Assembly: GCF_006716485.1 (NCBI RefSeq)
Contig: NZ_VFPD01000001.1
Span: forward strand, 148,760 to 212,759
Direction of reading: 5' to 3'
DNA length: 64,000 nucleotides
Source: Chryseobacterium aquifrigidense
GTDB lineage: Bacteria; Bacteroidota; Bacteroidia; Flavobacteriales; Weeksellaceae
Part shown: piece by piece, positions 1-8,294 of the stretch
How the letters are laid out: each line of letters starts with the position of its first letter
Position numbering within the stretch: the stretch's first letter is position 1
Program-made: the position numbers and the translations under genes
Notes under the pieces: model-generated
Told to the model about the DNA's origin: nothing
Database searches by the model: none
Seen by the model: the letters and a program-made list of their open reading frames with translations, nothing else

Positions 1-917
1 GGATCTGTGAAATCGTATTTCAGCAGACAAGGATCAATCAGGGATTAAATCATTACAATAATTTTATTAAAAGATTTCCCAACGTAAAAACGTTGGCAGA
101 AGCTGAAGAAAACGAAGTTTTACTTTATTGGAAAGGCCTAGGCTATTATTCCAGGGCGATCAATATTCATAAAGCTGCTCAACAGATCATGAATGATTAT
201 CATGGTGTTTTTCCCGATCAATACGAAGAAATTTTAAAACTGAAAGGAGTGGGGAAATATACAGCTGCAGCAGTCTCAAGTATATGTTTTGGAGGGAAAA
301 TGCCTGCTGTTGACGGAAATTTCTACCGCGTTTTGAGCCGCCTTTTTGCTGATGATTTTGATATTTCAAATTCAAGAGCATTTACCTACTTTTCTGAACT
401 GGCGGCCTTGGTAATACCGGAAAATGTGGGAGACTTTAATCAGGCCATGATGGATATCGGCTCGGAAATCTGTAAGCCTAAAAATTCATTGTGCGGAGAA
501 TGCCCTGTAAATGCCGACTGCCTGGCATTTTCTATGCAGAAAATTTCAGATTATCCTGTGAAAACGAAAAAAATAAAAGCAGAAGATCTTGCTTTGACGT
601 ATTATTTTGTTCACAGAAACGGGCAATTTCTGATCCGCCAGAGAGCAGATGACTTCATCTGGAAGAAATTATTCGAATTTCCTACGGCTATTCCCACTGA
701 TATGGAAACCTTCATTACAGGTTCAAAGACGGTTACCCATAAACTGACCCATAAGAATTTAAGCATTGAAATATTGAATGTTGACGTCACTTCAGAAAAA
801 AACTGGAATGATTTTATCGCTGAAAATCAATACCTGATTACAGATGTTGTAAGCTCTCATGAAAAATCATTTCCGAAGCCCCTGGAAAATTACATTCAAA
901 ACTCTCTGAAAGACTGA
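1..917 (+). CDS. mutY: A/G-specific adenine glycosylase MutY (5' end outside window)
   Basis: MutY removes adenine mispaired with 8-oxoguanine in base-excision repair. The reading frame is already open at base 3 and reads ICEIVFQQTRI, the MutY/EndoIII N-terminal helix motif, so the true start lies upstream. The helix-hairpin-helix LKGVGKYTAA (near 238-267) is followed by AVDGNFYRVLSR, with the catalytic Asp. A [4Fe-4S] signature C-X6-C-X2-C-X5-C lies at about 468-525. The C-terminal third, from LALTYYFVHRNGQFL, is the NUDIX-like 8-oxoG recognition domain. It is followed after 44 bases by gldD, an arrangement known from gliding Bacteroidota, although the ssb and gldE found between them in Flavobacterium johnsoniae are absent here. 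Confidence 0.95.
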   Translation, partial: ICEIVFQQTRINQGLNHYNNFIKRFPNVKTLAEAEENEVLLYWKGLGYYSRAINIHKAAQQIMNDYHGVFPDQYEEILKLKGVGKYTAAAVSSICFGGKMPAVDGNFYRVLSRLFADDFDISNSRAFTYFSELAALVIPENVGDFNQAMMDIGSEICKPKNSLCGECPVNADCLAFSMQKISDYPVKTKKIKAEDLALTYYFVHRNGQFLIRQRADDFIWKKLFEFPTAIPTDMETFITGSKTVTHKLTHKNLSIEILNVDVTSEKNWNDFIAENQYLITDVVSSHEKSFPKPLENYIQNSLKD

Positions 918-961
918 AATTTGTCTTCTGAAATCTGAAATCTAATTTGTACTTTTGCAAA

Positions 962-1519
962 ATGATTAAAAAAGTCATTTTTATTTTTGTATCGCTGCTT
1001 TTGATTTCATGTGGAAAAGACCCTTCACCAAAACCTTATGGAGAACTGCGTCTTGAATATCCTGCACCGAAATACCAAAAGTTTGAAAACGATTGTGCCT
1101 ACACCTTTGAATATTCAGACTTTGCGTCGATTGCACCTGCCAAAAAACCTTGCTGGTTCTATCTGAACTATCCGAAAATGAAAGCCAAGATTTTCGTGAC
1201 CTATTACCCTATACAAAACGACTTTGCTGACCATATCAAAGAAGCTGAGAAAATGGTATACGAGCATACCATTAAAGCCAGTTCCATAGATACAAAATCC
1301 TTTGAATACCCTGAAAAGAAAGTATACGGGAACTTCTATGAATTGAAAGGGCAGAGTGCTTCCAACCTTCAGTTTTACATTACAGACAGTACGAAACACT
1401 TCGTGACTGCTTACTTATACTTTAATACGAGACCGAAACCGGACTCTCTTGCTCCTGCAGTAAACTATATCAAAAATGATATGAAACATCTGCTGGACAC
1501 TTTTGAATGGAAAAAATAA
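962..1519 (+). CDS. gldD: Gliding motility lipoprotein GldD
   Basis: A lipoprotein of about 185 residues. The N-terminus MIKKVIFIFVSLLLISC is a type II signal peptide with lipobox LISC, so it is lipid-anchored in the envelope. The following ELRLEYPAPKYQKFEND stretch fits GldD, a protein required with the Gld machinery for gliding and type IX secretion. The ATG at 962 is preferred over an in-frame TTG at 947 because it begins the signal peptide directly. A TACTTTTG box (950-957) matches the Bacteroidota -7 element and lies only four bases before the ATG, so any transcript from it would be nearly leaderless. Position beside mutY supports the assignment. The family call rests on context and overall resemblance, not on a catalytic motif. 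Confidence 0.85.
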   Translation: MIKKVIFIFVSLLLISCGKDPSPKPYGELRLEYPAPKYQKFENDCAYTFEYSDFASIAPAKKPCWFYLNYPKMKAKIFVTYYPIQNDFADHIKEAEKMVYEHTIKASSIDTKSFEYPEKKVYGNFYELKGQSASNLQFYITDSTKHFVTAYLYFNTRPKPDSLAPAVNYIKNDMKHLLDTFEWKK

Positions 1520-1546
1520 TTACTTTTAATATACATTGAAAAATAT

Positions 1547-2470
1547 ATGAAACTTTTAGTTGTAGGAAGTGTTGCATTTGATGCAATTGAAACACCATTT
1601 GGTAAAACGGATAAAATTTTAGGAGGTGCAGCCACGTATATCGGAATCACTTCATCAATTTTAGGCGTTAAATCCGGAATTGTTTCTGTAGTAGGAGGAG
1701 ACTTTCCACAGGAACATCTTGATATGTTCACAGACAGAGATGTAAACATCGAAGGAATTGAAATCGTGAAAGAAGGAAAAACATTCTTCTGGTCCGGAAA
1801 ATATCACAACGATCTGAATACAAGAGATACTCTGGCTACAGAAGTAAATGTGTTGGAGAATTTTGATCCGAAAATCCCGGATTCAATGCAGGATGCCGAA
1901 ATCCTATTACTCGGAAACCTACACCCTGGAGTTCAGCTATCTGTACTTGAAAAAATGAACAACCGTCCGAAACTGGTTATCCTTGATACCATGAACTTCT
2001 GGATGGATTCTGCATGGGATATCTTAATGGATATGATTGCGAAAACAGATGTAATTACCATCAATGATGAAGAAGCAAGACAGCTTTCAGGAGAATATTC
2101 TTTAGTAAAAGCAGCTAAAAAGATCCATACAATGGGTCCTGAATATGTAATTATCAAAAAAGGAGAACACGGAGCTTTACTTTTCCATGACAATAAAGTA
2201 TTTGCTATCCCGGCACTTCCGTTAGAAGATGTTTTCGATCCTACAGGAGCCGGAGATACTTTCGCAGGAGGTTTTGCAGCTTATCTTGCTAAAAAAGAAA
2301 AAATAGATTTCGAAACCATGAAATCTGCCCTTATCGTAGGATCTGCTATGGCTTCATTCACCGTAGAGAAATTCGGAACAGAAAGAATAGAAGAAGTAAA
2401 CGAAGCAGATATGTTCAGCAGATTGAGACAATTCAAAGAATTAACGACATTTGATGTTGAACTGCAGTAA
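1547..2470 (+). CDS. PfkB-family sugar/nucleoside kinase
   Basis: A 307-residue ribokinase-fold kinase that phosphorylates a sugar or nucleoside using ATP; the substrate cannot be told from sequence. It opens with the family's N-terminal strand VVGSVAFDAIETPFG and a GGAATY glycine motif (about 26-31). The PfkB signature DPTGAGDTF at 231-239 contains the catalytic base Asp and the anion hole. Length is normal for the family and the protein is cytosolic with no signal peptide. It lies 27 bases after gldD on the same strand and could be co-transcribed. The next gene has its own promoter. Confidence 0.88.
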   Translation: MKLLVVGSVAFDAIETPFGKTDKILGGAATYIGITSSILGVKSGIVSVVGGDFPQEHLDMFTDRDVNIEGIEIVKEGKTFFWSGKYHNDLNTRDTLATEVNVLENFDPKIPDSMQDAEILLLGNLHPGVQLSVLEKMNNRPKLVILDTMNFWMDSAWDILMDMIAKTDVITINDEEARQLSGEYSLVKAAKKIHTMGPEYVIIKKGEHGALLFHDNKVFAIPALPLEDVFDPTGAGDTFAGGFAAYLAKKEKIDFETMKSALIVGSAMASFTVEKFGTERIEEVNEADMFSRLRQFKELTTFDVELQ

Positions 2471-2504
2471 ATAAGTCTTTTTAAGAAATATTTATAATAA
2501 AAAA

Positions 2505-2536
2505 TTGAGTGAAATTCGTTAAGAATTCTAAATTTG
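2505..2536 (+). promoter_or_regulatory. Bacteroidota-type promoter of the PpiC gene
   Basis: A -33 TTG at 2505-2507 and a -7 element TAAATTTG at 2529-2536, 21 bases apart, match the Bacteroidota consensus. The predicted transcript starts about 15 bases before the ATG at 2557. Confidence 0.7.
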
Positions 2537-2556
2537 CAACTTGTTAAAATAGTAAA

Positions 2557-3924
2557 ATGACAAATAAACTAAAAATCACTTTTCTTCTTGGGATTTTCAT
2601 CATGATATTCTCTTCAAATATGATGAATGCCCAGCTAAAACAAGGAGATTTGGTGGATGGTATTGCCGCTGTTATCGGGGATGAGATTGTATTGGAATCT
2701 GATGTCCTGGAGCAGATGAATTATGGTAAACAACAGGGAGCTGCCAACACAGACAAATGTGAGTTCCTGGAAAATCTTATCAGCAATAAGCTTCTTGTAT
2801 ACGAAGCAAAAAAAGATACCTTAATTGAAAATCGTTCTGCAGCAATAAAAGAACAGGCTAATGCAAAATACCGTCAGATGCTTTCTCAATTTCCGGATGA
2901 AAAAACAATGCTTGCAGCCTATAAGTTCAGAAACGCTTATGAACTGAAAAATGCTATTGAAAAAATAGATACAGACCAGTATTACGGGCAGGCAAAGTAC
3001 CAGAGAATTACAGATAAAGCAGACGTAACTCCTAATGAGGTTACTGATTTTTATAATATGTATAAAACACAGCTGCCACAGGTAAAAGATGAAGTTACTT
3101 TAGCTCAGATTATGATCTATCCGTCACTGACAGAAGCTCACAAACAAGATCTTATCAACAGGTTGAAAAAAATCAAGCAGGACATTATCGGAGGTGAGAC
3201 TTTTGAAAGCCAGGCAAGAATTTATTCTGAAGATGAAGGATCTGCTGCTAACGGAGGATTATATAAGAATATCAATAAAGGGCAGATGGTGAAGCCATTT
3301 GAAGCTGCTGCACTGAACCTTCAGGAAAATGAAATTTCAGATCCTATTGAATCTGAATTCGGATTCCATATTATTCAGTTAGTGAAAAGATCTGGTAAAG
3401 TATATGATGCGAGACATATCTTGTTAAAAGCAGTACCTACTGATGATGAGATCAAAACTGCAAAAGCAAAATTAGACAGTATCAGAGGTCTCATTGCAGA
3501 TGGGAAAATAACCTTCAAAGATGCGGCATTTAAATTCTCAGATGATAAGAGAACAAAATTCAATGCAGGGATCATTCCTGGAGCTGATGGTTCTGATAAA
3601 ATTGAAAGAGAAAGTATCCCCGGAACAATCAGCTACGAATTGGCAGGATTAAATAAAGGCGATATCACAACTGCTTTTGAAGATGAAGAAAATAAGAGAA
3701 AACAAATCAAGATCATCAAAGTTGAAGATGTGATTCCTTCTCACCAGATTACCCTGGAAACAGACTTCAGCAGAATTAAGCAAATGGCGCTGAATAAAAA
3801 GAAAAGTGAAATGGTTGAAAAGTTTGTCAACTCAAAGTTACCGACAACCTTTATTTCAATTGACGGACGTTACGACACCTGTAACTTTAAGTCTAACTGG
3901 AAGAAACAATCCTTAACAAAATAA
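2557..3924 (+). CDS. Periplasmic peptidyl-prolyl cis-trans isomerase with two PpiC domains (SurA-like)
   Basis: A 455-residue secreted folding factor. The N-terminus has a Lys-rich start, a hydrophobic core (FLLGIFIMIFSS) and a likely signal peptidase I site after MNAQ. Residues about 30-165 form a SurA-like helical chaperone region (DGIAAVIGDEIVLESDV). Two parvulin modules follow, one at about 180-280 (ESEFGFHIIQLV near its end) and one at about 283-385 beginning at the typical DARHILLK. Such proteins assist outer-membrane protein biogenesis. It has its own promoter upstream and a hairpin terminator just downstream, so it is probably a single-gene unit. Confidence 0.9.
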   Translation: MTNKLKITFLLGIFIMIFSSNMMNAQLKQGDLVDGIAAVIGDEIVLESDVLEQMNYGKQQGAANTDKCEFLENLISNKLLVYEAKKDTLIENRSAAIKEQANAKYRQMLSQFPDEKTMLAAYKFRNAYELKNAIEKIDTDQYYGQAKYQRITDKADVTPNEVTDFYNMYKTQLPQVKDEVTLAQIMIYPSLTEAHKQDLINRLKKIKQDIIGGETFESQARIYSEDEGSAANGGLYKNINKGQMVKPFEAAALNLQENEISDPIESEFGFHIIQLVKRSGKVYDARHILLKAVPTDDEIKTAKAKLDSIRGLIADGKITFKDAAFKFSDDKRTKFNAGIIPGADGSDKIERESIPGTISYELAGLNKGDITTAFEDEENKRKQIKIIKVEDVIPSHQITLETDFSRIKQMALNKKKSEMVEKFVNSKLPTTFISIDGRYDTCNFKSNWKKQSLTK

Positions 3925-3930
3925 AATTAA

Positions 3931-3959
3931 AACCTTCAGAATTTCTGAAGGTTTTTTTT
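3931..3959 (+). terminator. Rho-independent terminator after the PpiC gene
   Basis: Inverted repeat AACCTTCAG / CTGAAGGTT with a short AATTT loop, followed by a run of eight T residues. Confidence 0.85.
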
Positions 3960-4037
3960 ATCATTAAACTTTAAATCCATGATGGAAAATATTGACATAT
4001 TTTTCCCGTAAAACCTTTGTTTTTAGTATTTTTACGC

Positions 4038-5027
4038 ATGAGCAATTTTATAGATTTTAACGCTGCAAAAAAACTTCATGACATGGAGGGAACACACAAT
4101 AGAATTTCACACCTTTTTAATATTAAGTATCCGATTATCCAGGCAGGTATGATCTGGCATTCCGGATGGAGACTTGCTTCCGCAGTTTCAAACTGTGGAG
4201 GATTAGGGATAATAGGAGCTGGAAGCATGTATCCTGACATCCTGAAAGAGAATATCCGGAAATGTAAACTGGCAACAGATAAACCATTTGGGGTAAATGT
4301 ACCGATGTTATACCCTAATATTGAGGAAATCATTCAGATCATCCTTGAAGAAGGAGTAAAAATTGTATTTACGTCAGCCGGTAATCCGAAAACCTATACG
4401 GAAACCCTTCAAAAAGAAGGTATAAAAGTAGCTCACGTAGTATCCTCTACCAAATTTGCTGTAAAATGTGAAGATGCAGGAGTAGACGCTATTGTTGCAG
4501 AAGGTTTCGAAGCTGGAGGCCACAACGGAAGAGATGAGACAACAACATTCTGTCTTATTCCCAATGTTAAAAAACATATTTCTAAGCCGCTGATCGCTGC
4601 CGGAGGAATTGCCTTAGGATCACAGATGAAGGCTGCAATGATTCTAGGTGCAGATGGTGTACAGGTCGGTTCCCGCTTTGCTGCAACAACTGAAGCAAGT
4701 GCCCATGAAAACTGGAAAAAGAAAATTACAGAATTACAGGAAGGAGATACGCATCTTACTTTGAAAGAACTGGCACCTGTGAGAATGGTTAAAAATAAAT
4801 TCTTCAATGAACTGGAAGATATCTATGTAAACGGAAGAGATAAAGACGCTTTAATTGCTTCATTAGGAAGAGCCAGAGCAAAAAAAGGAATGTTTGAAGG
4901 AGATATGGAAGATGGAGAGTTGGAAATAGGGCAGGTTTCTGCTTTGATTGATGAAATTCTTCCGGTGGAAACTGTTTTCAGACACCTTTTAAAAGAATTT
5001 GAAGAAACGAAAATGCCGGTTTTTTAA
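4038..5027 (+). CDS. NAD(P)H-dependent flavin oxidoreductase / nitronate monooxygenase-like protein
   Basis: An FMN-binding TIM-barrel protein of the nitronate monooxygenase/2-nitropropane dioxygenase superfamily. Family features include KYPIIQAGMIWHSG near the N-terminus, the glycine-rich SNCGGLGIIGAGS, the flavin-contact GFEAGGHNGRDET in mid-protein, and AAGGIALGSQMKAA followed by GADGVQVGSRFAAT, the phosphate-binding loop. Members oxidise alkyl nitronates or act as quinone or enoyl reductases; the natural substrate is not evident here. The ATG at 4038 is chosen over an upstream TTG at 4017; a further in-frame ATG at 4083 is a possible shorter start. The alpha/beta hydrolase gene starts 14 bases downstream, so the two are probably co-transcribed. 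Confidence 0.85.
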   Translation: MSNFIDFNAAKKLHDMEGTHNRISHLFNIKYPIIQAGMIWHSGWRLASAVSNCGGLGIIGAGSMYPDILKENIRKCKLATDKPFGVNVPMLYPNIEEIIQIILEEGVKIVFTSAGNPKTYTETLQKEGIKVAHVVSSTKFAVKCEDAGVDAIVAEGFEAGGHNGRDETTTFCLIPNVKKHISKPLIAAGGIALGSQMKAAMILGADGVQVGSRFAATTEASAHENWKKKITELQEGDTHLTLKELAPVRMVKNKFFNELEDIYVNGRDKDALIASLGRARAKKGMFEGDMEDGELEIGQVSALIDEILPVETVFRHLLKEFEETKMPVF

Positions 5028-5041
5028 TATAATTTTATTCG

Positions 5042-5812
5042 ATGGAGGGAAGAATAATTGATGTAAAGGGTAAAAAATTATATATAGAACATGATCATCG
5101 GTTTACAGACAGACCTACGATTGTTTTTCTGCATGACTCATTAGGTTCAGTACAGCTTTGGAGAGATTTCCCGGCTAAACTATCAGAAATTACACAATGC
5201 AATACTCTAGCTTATGACCGTTTAGGGTATGGAAAATCATTTCCTATGTCTACTCATGAACGGCCGGTACACTATATGGAGCTGGAAGCAGATCTCCTGA
5301 ATGATGTATTGATTGAAATGAATCTGGACAATGTAATTCTCTTCGGGCACAGTGACGGAGGAACAATAGCCCTTATAACCGCTGCAAAATATCCTGAAAG
5401 AGTAGAAGCTGTCATTTGTGAAGCAGGACATATTTTTGTGGAAGAGATAACTTTAAAAGGTGTTTATGATGCCTGGGAAGCCTACAAAACAACCAATCTT
5501 CCTGAGCGTTTACAGAAATACCATGGAGATAAAGTAGAAATGCTTTTCAAAGCCTGGACAGAAACCTGGACCCGCGAAGATTACAGAACCTGGAATATAG
5601 AATACCTGTTGAAAGATATTAAAGCCCCACTGTTATTTATTCAGGGAGAAGCTGATGAGTACGGGACATTGGATCAGGTAGAAAAAACAGTTACTCAGGT
5701 CAGTGGAAGTGCAGAAAAATATATCATTCCCGGTATAGGCCATACTCCGCATAAAGAAATTCCTGAGCTTGTATTGAAGAAAACAGCAGAATTTATTGGT
5801 AATTTTTTTTAA
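5042..5812 (+). CDS. Alpha/beta-fold hydrolase
   Basis: A 256-residue cytosolic hydrolase. Visible elements are the oxyanion-hole region VFLHDSLGS (about 28-36), the YDRLGYGKS turn (about 58-66), the nucleophile elbow FGHSDGG with Ser104, a likely acid at GEADEYG and the catalytic His in GIGHTPHKE near residue 235. The reaction could be ester, lactone or C-C bond hydrolysis; substrate is unknown. It follows the flavin oxidoreductase by 14 bases, suggesting a two-gene operon that ends at the hairpin at 5832. Confidence 0.85.
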   Translation: MEGRIIDVKGKKLYIEHDHRFTDRPTIVFLHDSLGSVQLWRDFPAKLSEITQCNTLAYDRLGYGKSFPMSTHERPVHYMELEADLLNDVLIEMNLDNVILFGHSDGGTIALITAAKYPERVEAVICEAGHIFVEEITLKGVYDAWEAYKTTNLPERLQKYHGDKVEMLFKAWTETWTREDYRTWNIEYLLKDIKAPLLFIQGEADEYGTLDQVEKTVTQVSGSAEKYIIPGIGHTPHKEIPELVLKKTAEFIGNFF

Positions 5813-5831
5813 TCTGAAATCATATAAAATT

Positions 5832-5857
5832 AAGGCATCTTTCAAAGGTGCCTTTTA
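5832..5857 (+). terminator. Hairpin terminator after the alpha/beta hydrolase
   Basis: AAGGCATC / GGTGCCTT form an eight-pair stem with one G-U pair around a short TTTCAAA-type loop, followed by TTTT. It lies between convergent genes and may serve both directions. Confidence 0.7.
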
Positions 5858-5888
5858 TGTATCTGAAAGTCTAACCATATACCATCAA

Positions 5889-6506
5889 TTACAGTAACTG
5901 AAGTTCAGCAGCAATGTTTTCCTTTGCCTGAGCTTCATACTTCTCCTTAAAATACTCTGTTTTAAATATACTTTCAAGCTCCAGAAAATGCTTAAGTACT
6001 TTTCTGCGTCCCGGCTTGTAAAGAAAGTCAGGATAAATAGAATATTCTTTCCTGATATTTTGGGTATATTTCAGATAAGTTTTAAAATCTTTGCCCAGAA
6101 CAGAGAGATCAGCATCCAAAAGATAATTGGTATCTCCGTCATCAGAGCGTTGATGGGCTTTTGTGGCAAGAATTTGCTTTAAGATTATTGAAATTCTGTC
6201 TTTATTGAACTGAAGTTCGGAAAGCCTTTTTTCTGCTTTGGCTGCACTTTTCTCCTCATTAGACTTTGAAGAAGCATCATAGATAACATCATGGTAAAAT
6301 ACGGAGAAAGAAATGGCTGTATAATCGGAAATGTTACCTTTCACATCTTCAAGTTCTTTAAACATATTTTCAAGATGAAGAAGATCGTGGTAATGTCTGC
6401 CTTTTTCAGAATATCTGGTTTCAATCTCGTTCCACAGGCTGTTGATCAGTGGTTTGTTTTCAGTGAAAGGAGAACAAAGTGCTTCAAATTGATTTTGCAG
6501 ATTCAT
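5889..6506 (-). CDS. HD-superfamily phosphohydrolase-like protein
   Basis: A 205-residue cytosolic helical protein with an HD-type metal centre: RHYHDLLHLENM near residue 38, FYHDVIYD near 70, and LLDADLSVLG near 130, matching the H...HD...D pattern. Family members are predicted metal-dependent phosphohydrolases acting on nucleotides; no substrate is inferred. It reads toward the alpha/beta hydrolase terminator and follows the rhodanese gene by 27 bases, so the two may be co-transcribed. Confidence 0.75.
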   Translation of the reverse strand: MNLQNQFEALCSPFTENKPLINSLWNEIETRYSEKGRHYHDLLHLENMFKELEDVKGNISDYTAISFSVFYHDVIYDASSKSNEEKSAAKAEKRLSELQFNKDRISIILKQILATKAHQRSDDGDTNYLLDADLSVLGKDFKTYLKYTQNIRKEYSIYPDFLYKPGRRKVLKHFLELESIFKTEYFKEKYEAQAKENIAAELQLL

Positions 6507-6533
6507 AGAAATAAGATATAAAAAAAGGAACTT

Positions 6534-6833
6534 TTAAAAAGTTCCCTGATTTGCTTCCAGTACAGCCTTCAGCTCAGCCCAGCCTCCGCCGTTGTAACCG
6601 TCCTTTAATCCTTGAGCGTTAAGATAATCCAATGCCTTTCCGCTTCTGTTTCCACTTCTGCAGAATAAAATGACAGGCTTTTCAACAGATAGGATCTCTT
6701 CCTGTCTGTCTTCTACTTCACCTAAAGGAATATTCTTAGCGCCATCTATATTACCGTCCATTTCAAGCTCCATTGGCTCACGAACGTCGATTAATTCATA
6801 GTTTCCTGATTGTATTACTTCTATTAAAGACAT
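6534..6833 (-). CDS. Single-domain rhodanese-like sulfurtransferase
   Basis: A protein of about 99 residues made of one rhodanese domain: LIDVREPMELEMDG, then the active-site loop CRSGNRSG with the persulfide-forming Cys, then GYNGGGWAEL near the C-terminus. Such cytosolic PspE/GlpE-like proteins carry sulfane sulfur. The start at 6833 (MSLIEVI) is preferred to an ATG six codons upstream because it begins at the domain's usual N-terminus. Probably transcribed with the HD-type gene downstream. Confidence 0.85.
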   Translation of the reverse strand: MSLIEVIQSGNYELIDVREPMELEMDGNIDGAKNIPLGEVEDRQEEILSVEKPVILFCRSGNRSGKALDYLNAQGLKDGYNGGGWAELKAVLEANQGTF

Positions 6834-6974
6834 AGTTTTTGGTTTAAACATTAAATTAGAAACGAAATTACGTAATTTTTTTTTGAAAAAAATCCTAATG
6901 AAAACATAATTTTCAGAAAAGAACCATCATTGGGATGAACTTTGGCAGAAATCAGAAGATTGATAAAATAATCT

Positions 6975-6982
6975 TAATTTTG
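6975..6982 (+). promoter_or_regulatory. -7 promoter element of queG
   Basis: TAATTTTG matches TAnnTTTG. No -33 TTG at the usual distance is visible. It lies 13 bases before the queG ATG at 6996, implying a very short leader. Confidence 0.5.
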
Positions 6983-6995
6983 CAGGGTGAAATTA

Positions 6996-7934
6996 ATGAA
7001 TGCCGGTGCCGAAAAATATTCCGAACTGATCAAATCCAAAGCAAAAAGTTTTGGGTTTCAGAGTTGTGGCATTTCCAGAGCTGATTTTCTGGAGGAAGAT
7101 GCTCCTCACCTTGAAAAGTGGCTGAAGAATAATTATAACGGCGAAATGAAGTATATGGAAAATCATTTCGACAAAAGACTCGATCCAAGGCTCCTGGTAG
7201 AGGGTTCAAAATCTGTGATTTCACTTTCCTATAATTATTTTCCTGAAGAAAAAATATCCGTTCTGGAGAATTTCAAAATCTCAAAATATGCCTACGCAGA
7301 AGACTATCATGAAGTAATTAAAGAAATACTCCGTGAAATGGTTGCAGAACTGCAGGAAGAAATAGGTGAGTTTGGATTTCGTGTCTTTGTAGACTCTGCG
7401 CCGGTGATGGAAAGAGCCTGGGCGAAAAAGTCGGGAATAGGCTGGGTAGGAAAAAATGCCAATCTCATTACCAAACAAAGTGGTTCATTCTATTTTCTGG
7501 CTGAAATTATCTGCGATCTGGAGCTGATTCCTGATCACGCCACTACAGATCATTGCGGAAGCTGCAGAAAATGTATCGATGCCTGTCCCACAGATGCTAT
7601 TGTTTCTGAAAAGATTATAGACGGAAGCCGCTGCATCTCTTATGCAACCATAGAGCTCAAAAATGAAATTCCGGATTATTTTAAAGATAAAATGGAAGAC
7701 TGGATGTTTGGCTGCGATATCTGCCAGGATGTTTGCCCCTGGAACAGATTCTCAGCTCCCAATAAACAGAGCCGTTTCCAGCCCAATGAAGCCTTGAAAA
7801 ATTTTAAAAAAGGAGAATGGAAGGAGCTGACCCAGGAAATTTTCTCAGAAATCTTCAGAAAATCCCCCGTAAAACGTACTAAATTTGCAGGTCTCAAGAG
7901 AAATATTGAGTTTTTACAGAAGTCTTCCGACTGA
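6996..7934 (+). CDS. queG: Epoxyqueuosine reductase QueG
   Basis: QueG performs the last step of queuosine synthesis, reducing epoxyqueuosine to queuosine in tRNA with cobalamin and iron-sulfur clusters. The N-terminal cobalamin-binding region is followed by [16 protein letters not shown]. Two ferredoxin-like cluster motifs, [12 protein letters not shown] (about 187-198) and [11 protein letters not shown] (about 237-247), are both intact. The protein is about 312 residues, normal for a bacterial QueG lacking the C-terminal HEAT domain. The ATG at 6996 is chosen over a GTG at 6987. Its need for cobalamin links it to the partial cobT and the BtuF-like gene elsewhere in the window. Confidence 0.95.
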   Translation: MNAGAEKYSELIKSKAKSFGFQSCGISRADFLEEDAPHLEKWLKNNYNGEMKYMENHFDKRLDPRLLVEGSKSVISLSYNYFPEEKISVLENFKISKYAYAEDYHEVIKEILREMVAELQEEIGEFGFRVFVDSAPVMERAWAKKSGIGWVGKNANLITKQSGSFYFLAEIICDLELIPDHATTDHCGSCRKCIDACPTDAIVSEKIIDGSRCISYATIELKNEIPDYFKDKMEDWMFGCDICQDVCPWNRFSAPNKQSRFQPNEALKNFKKGEWKELTQEIFSEIFRKSPVKRTKFAGLKRNIEFLQKSSD

Positions 7935-7957
7935 TTTTTCTCTGAACTTTCGGTGAC

Positions 7958-7979
7958 AATTCCTCCTTTGGAATTTTTT
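7958..7979 (+). terminator. Terminator after queG
   Basis: Short perfect stem AATTCC / GGAATT with a six-base loop followed by TTTT, 24 bases after the queG stop. Confidence 0.6.
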
Positions 7980-8088
7980 GAAGTTCCAAACCAGAGCTGA
8001 TAGTTGACCATTCCTTAAATTTTTCGCTTTAAGGAGGTGAAGATTTACATCAATAAGTTTCTTAAAAAGCTTTTCCTATAAAGAAAAA

Positions 8089-8130
8089 TTGATTTTCAGG
8101 AGATTAAAATCTCACCGAAAATCAACGTCT
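8089..8130. terminator. Strong bidirectional terminator hairpin
   Basis: TTGATTTTC pairs with GAAAATCAA, with inner GAGATT / AATCTC around a tiny loop. A T-run follows on the plus side (CTTTTTT) and on the minus side (ATTTTTC). The stem overlaps the stop codon of the small minus-strand gene. Confidence 0.75.
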
Positions 8131-8202
8131 TTTTTGTATTCTTTTAGGAGCAGTTTTTACTCTTACTTTAAACCTTTTTTGGGATTTAGTATTTTTACGC
8201 AT
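8122..8202 (-). CDS. Very small, highly basic protein (26 residues)
   Basis: An ATG-to-TGA frame of 26 codons. The product begins MRKNTKSQKRFKVRV and ends in APKRIQKRR; about half of its residues are Lys or Arg and there are no acidic residues. No family is recognised. The composition resembles tiny ribosomal or nucleic-acid-binding proteins but is not the bTHX sequence. Evidence that it is a gene: a promoter with both boxes at the right spacing just upstream (8223-8253) and a strong hairpin terminator overlapping its stop. It lies alone between queG and the DUF2459 gene, on the opposite strand. Confidence 0.6.
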   Translation of the reverse strand: MRKNTKSQKRFKVRVKTAPKRIQKRR

Positions 8203-8222
8203 ATTTGTGAATATTTCGTAAC

Positions 8223-8253
8223 TAAATATAGCTAATTTTTCGATTAAAACAAA
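8223..8253 (-). promoter_or_regulatory. Promoter of the 26-residue basic protein gene
   Basis: Read on the minus strand: TTTG (8250-8253), a 19-base spacer, then TATATTTA (8223-8230), one base from TAnnTTTG. Predicted start about 14 bases before the ATG. Confidence 0.55.
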
Positions 8254-8294
8254 TACTTTTACTAAAAATTAAAGATTAAATTTTATTAAAAAAC

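Noticed and set aside
4017..4037. TTG-started N-terminal extension of the flavin oxidoreductase
   Set aside because: The seven extra residues lie in promoter-like A+T-rich DNA and the ATG at 4038 fits better. An 18-base match to 8184-8202 (TTTAGTATTTTTACGCAT) was noted but looks like a chance or promoter-type resemblance.
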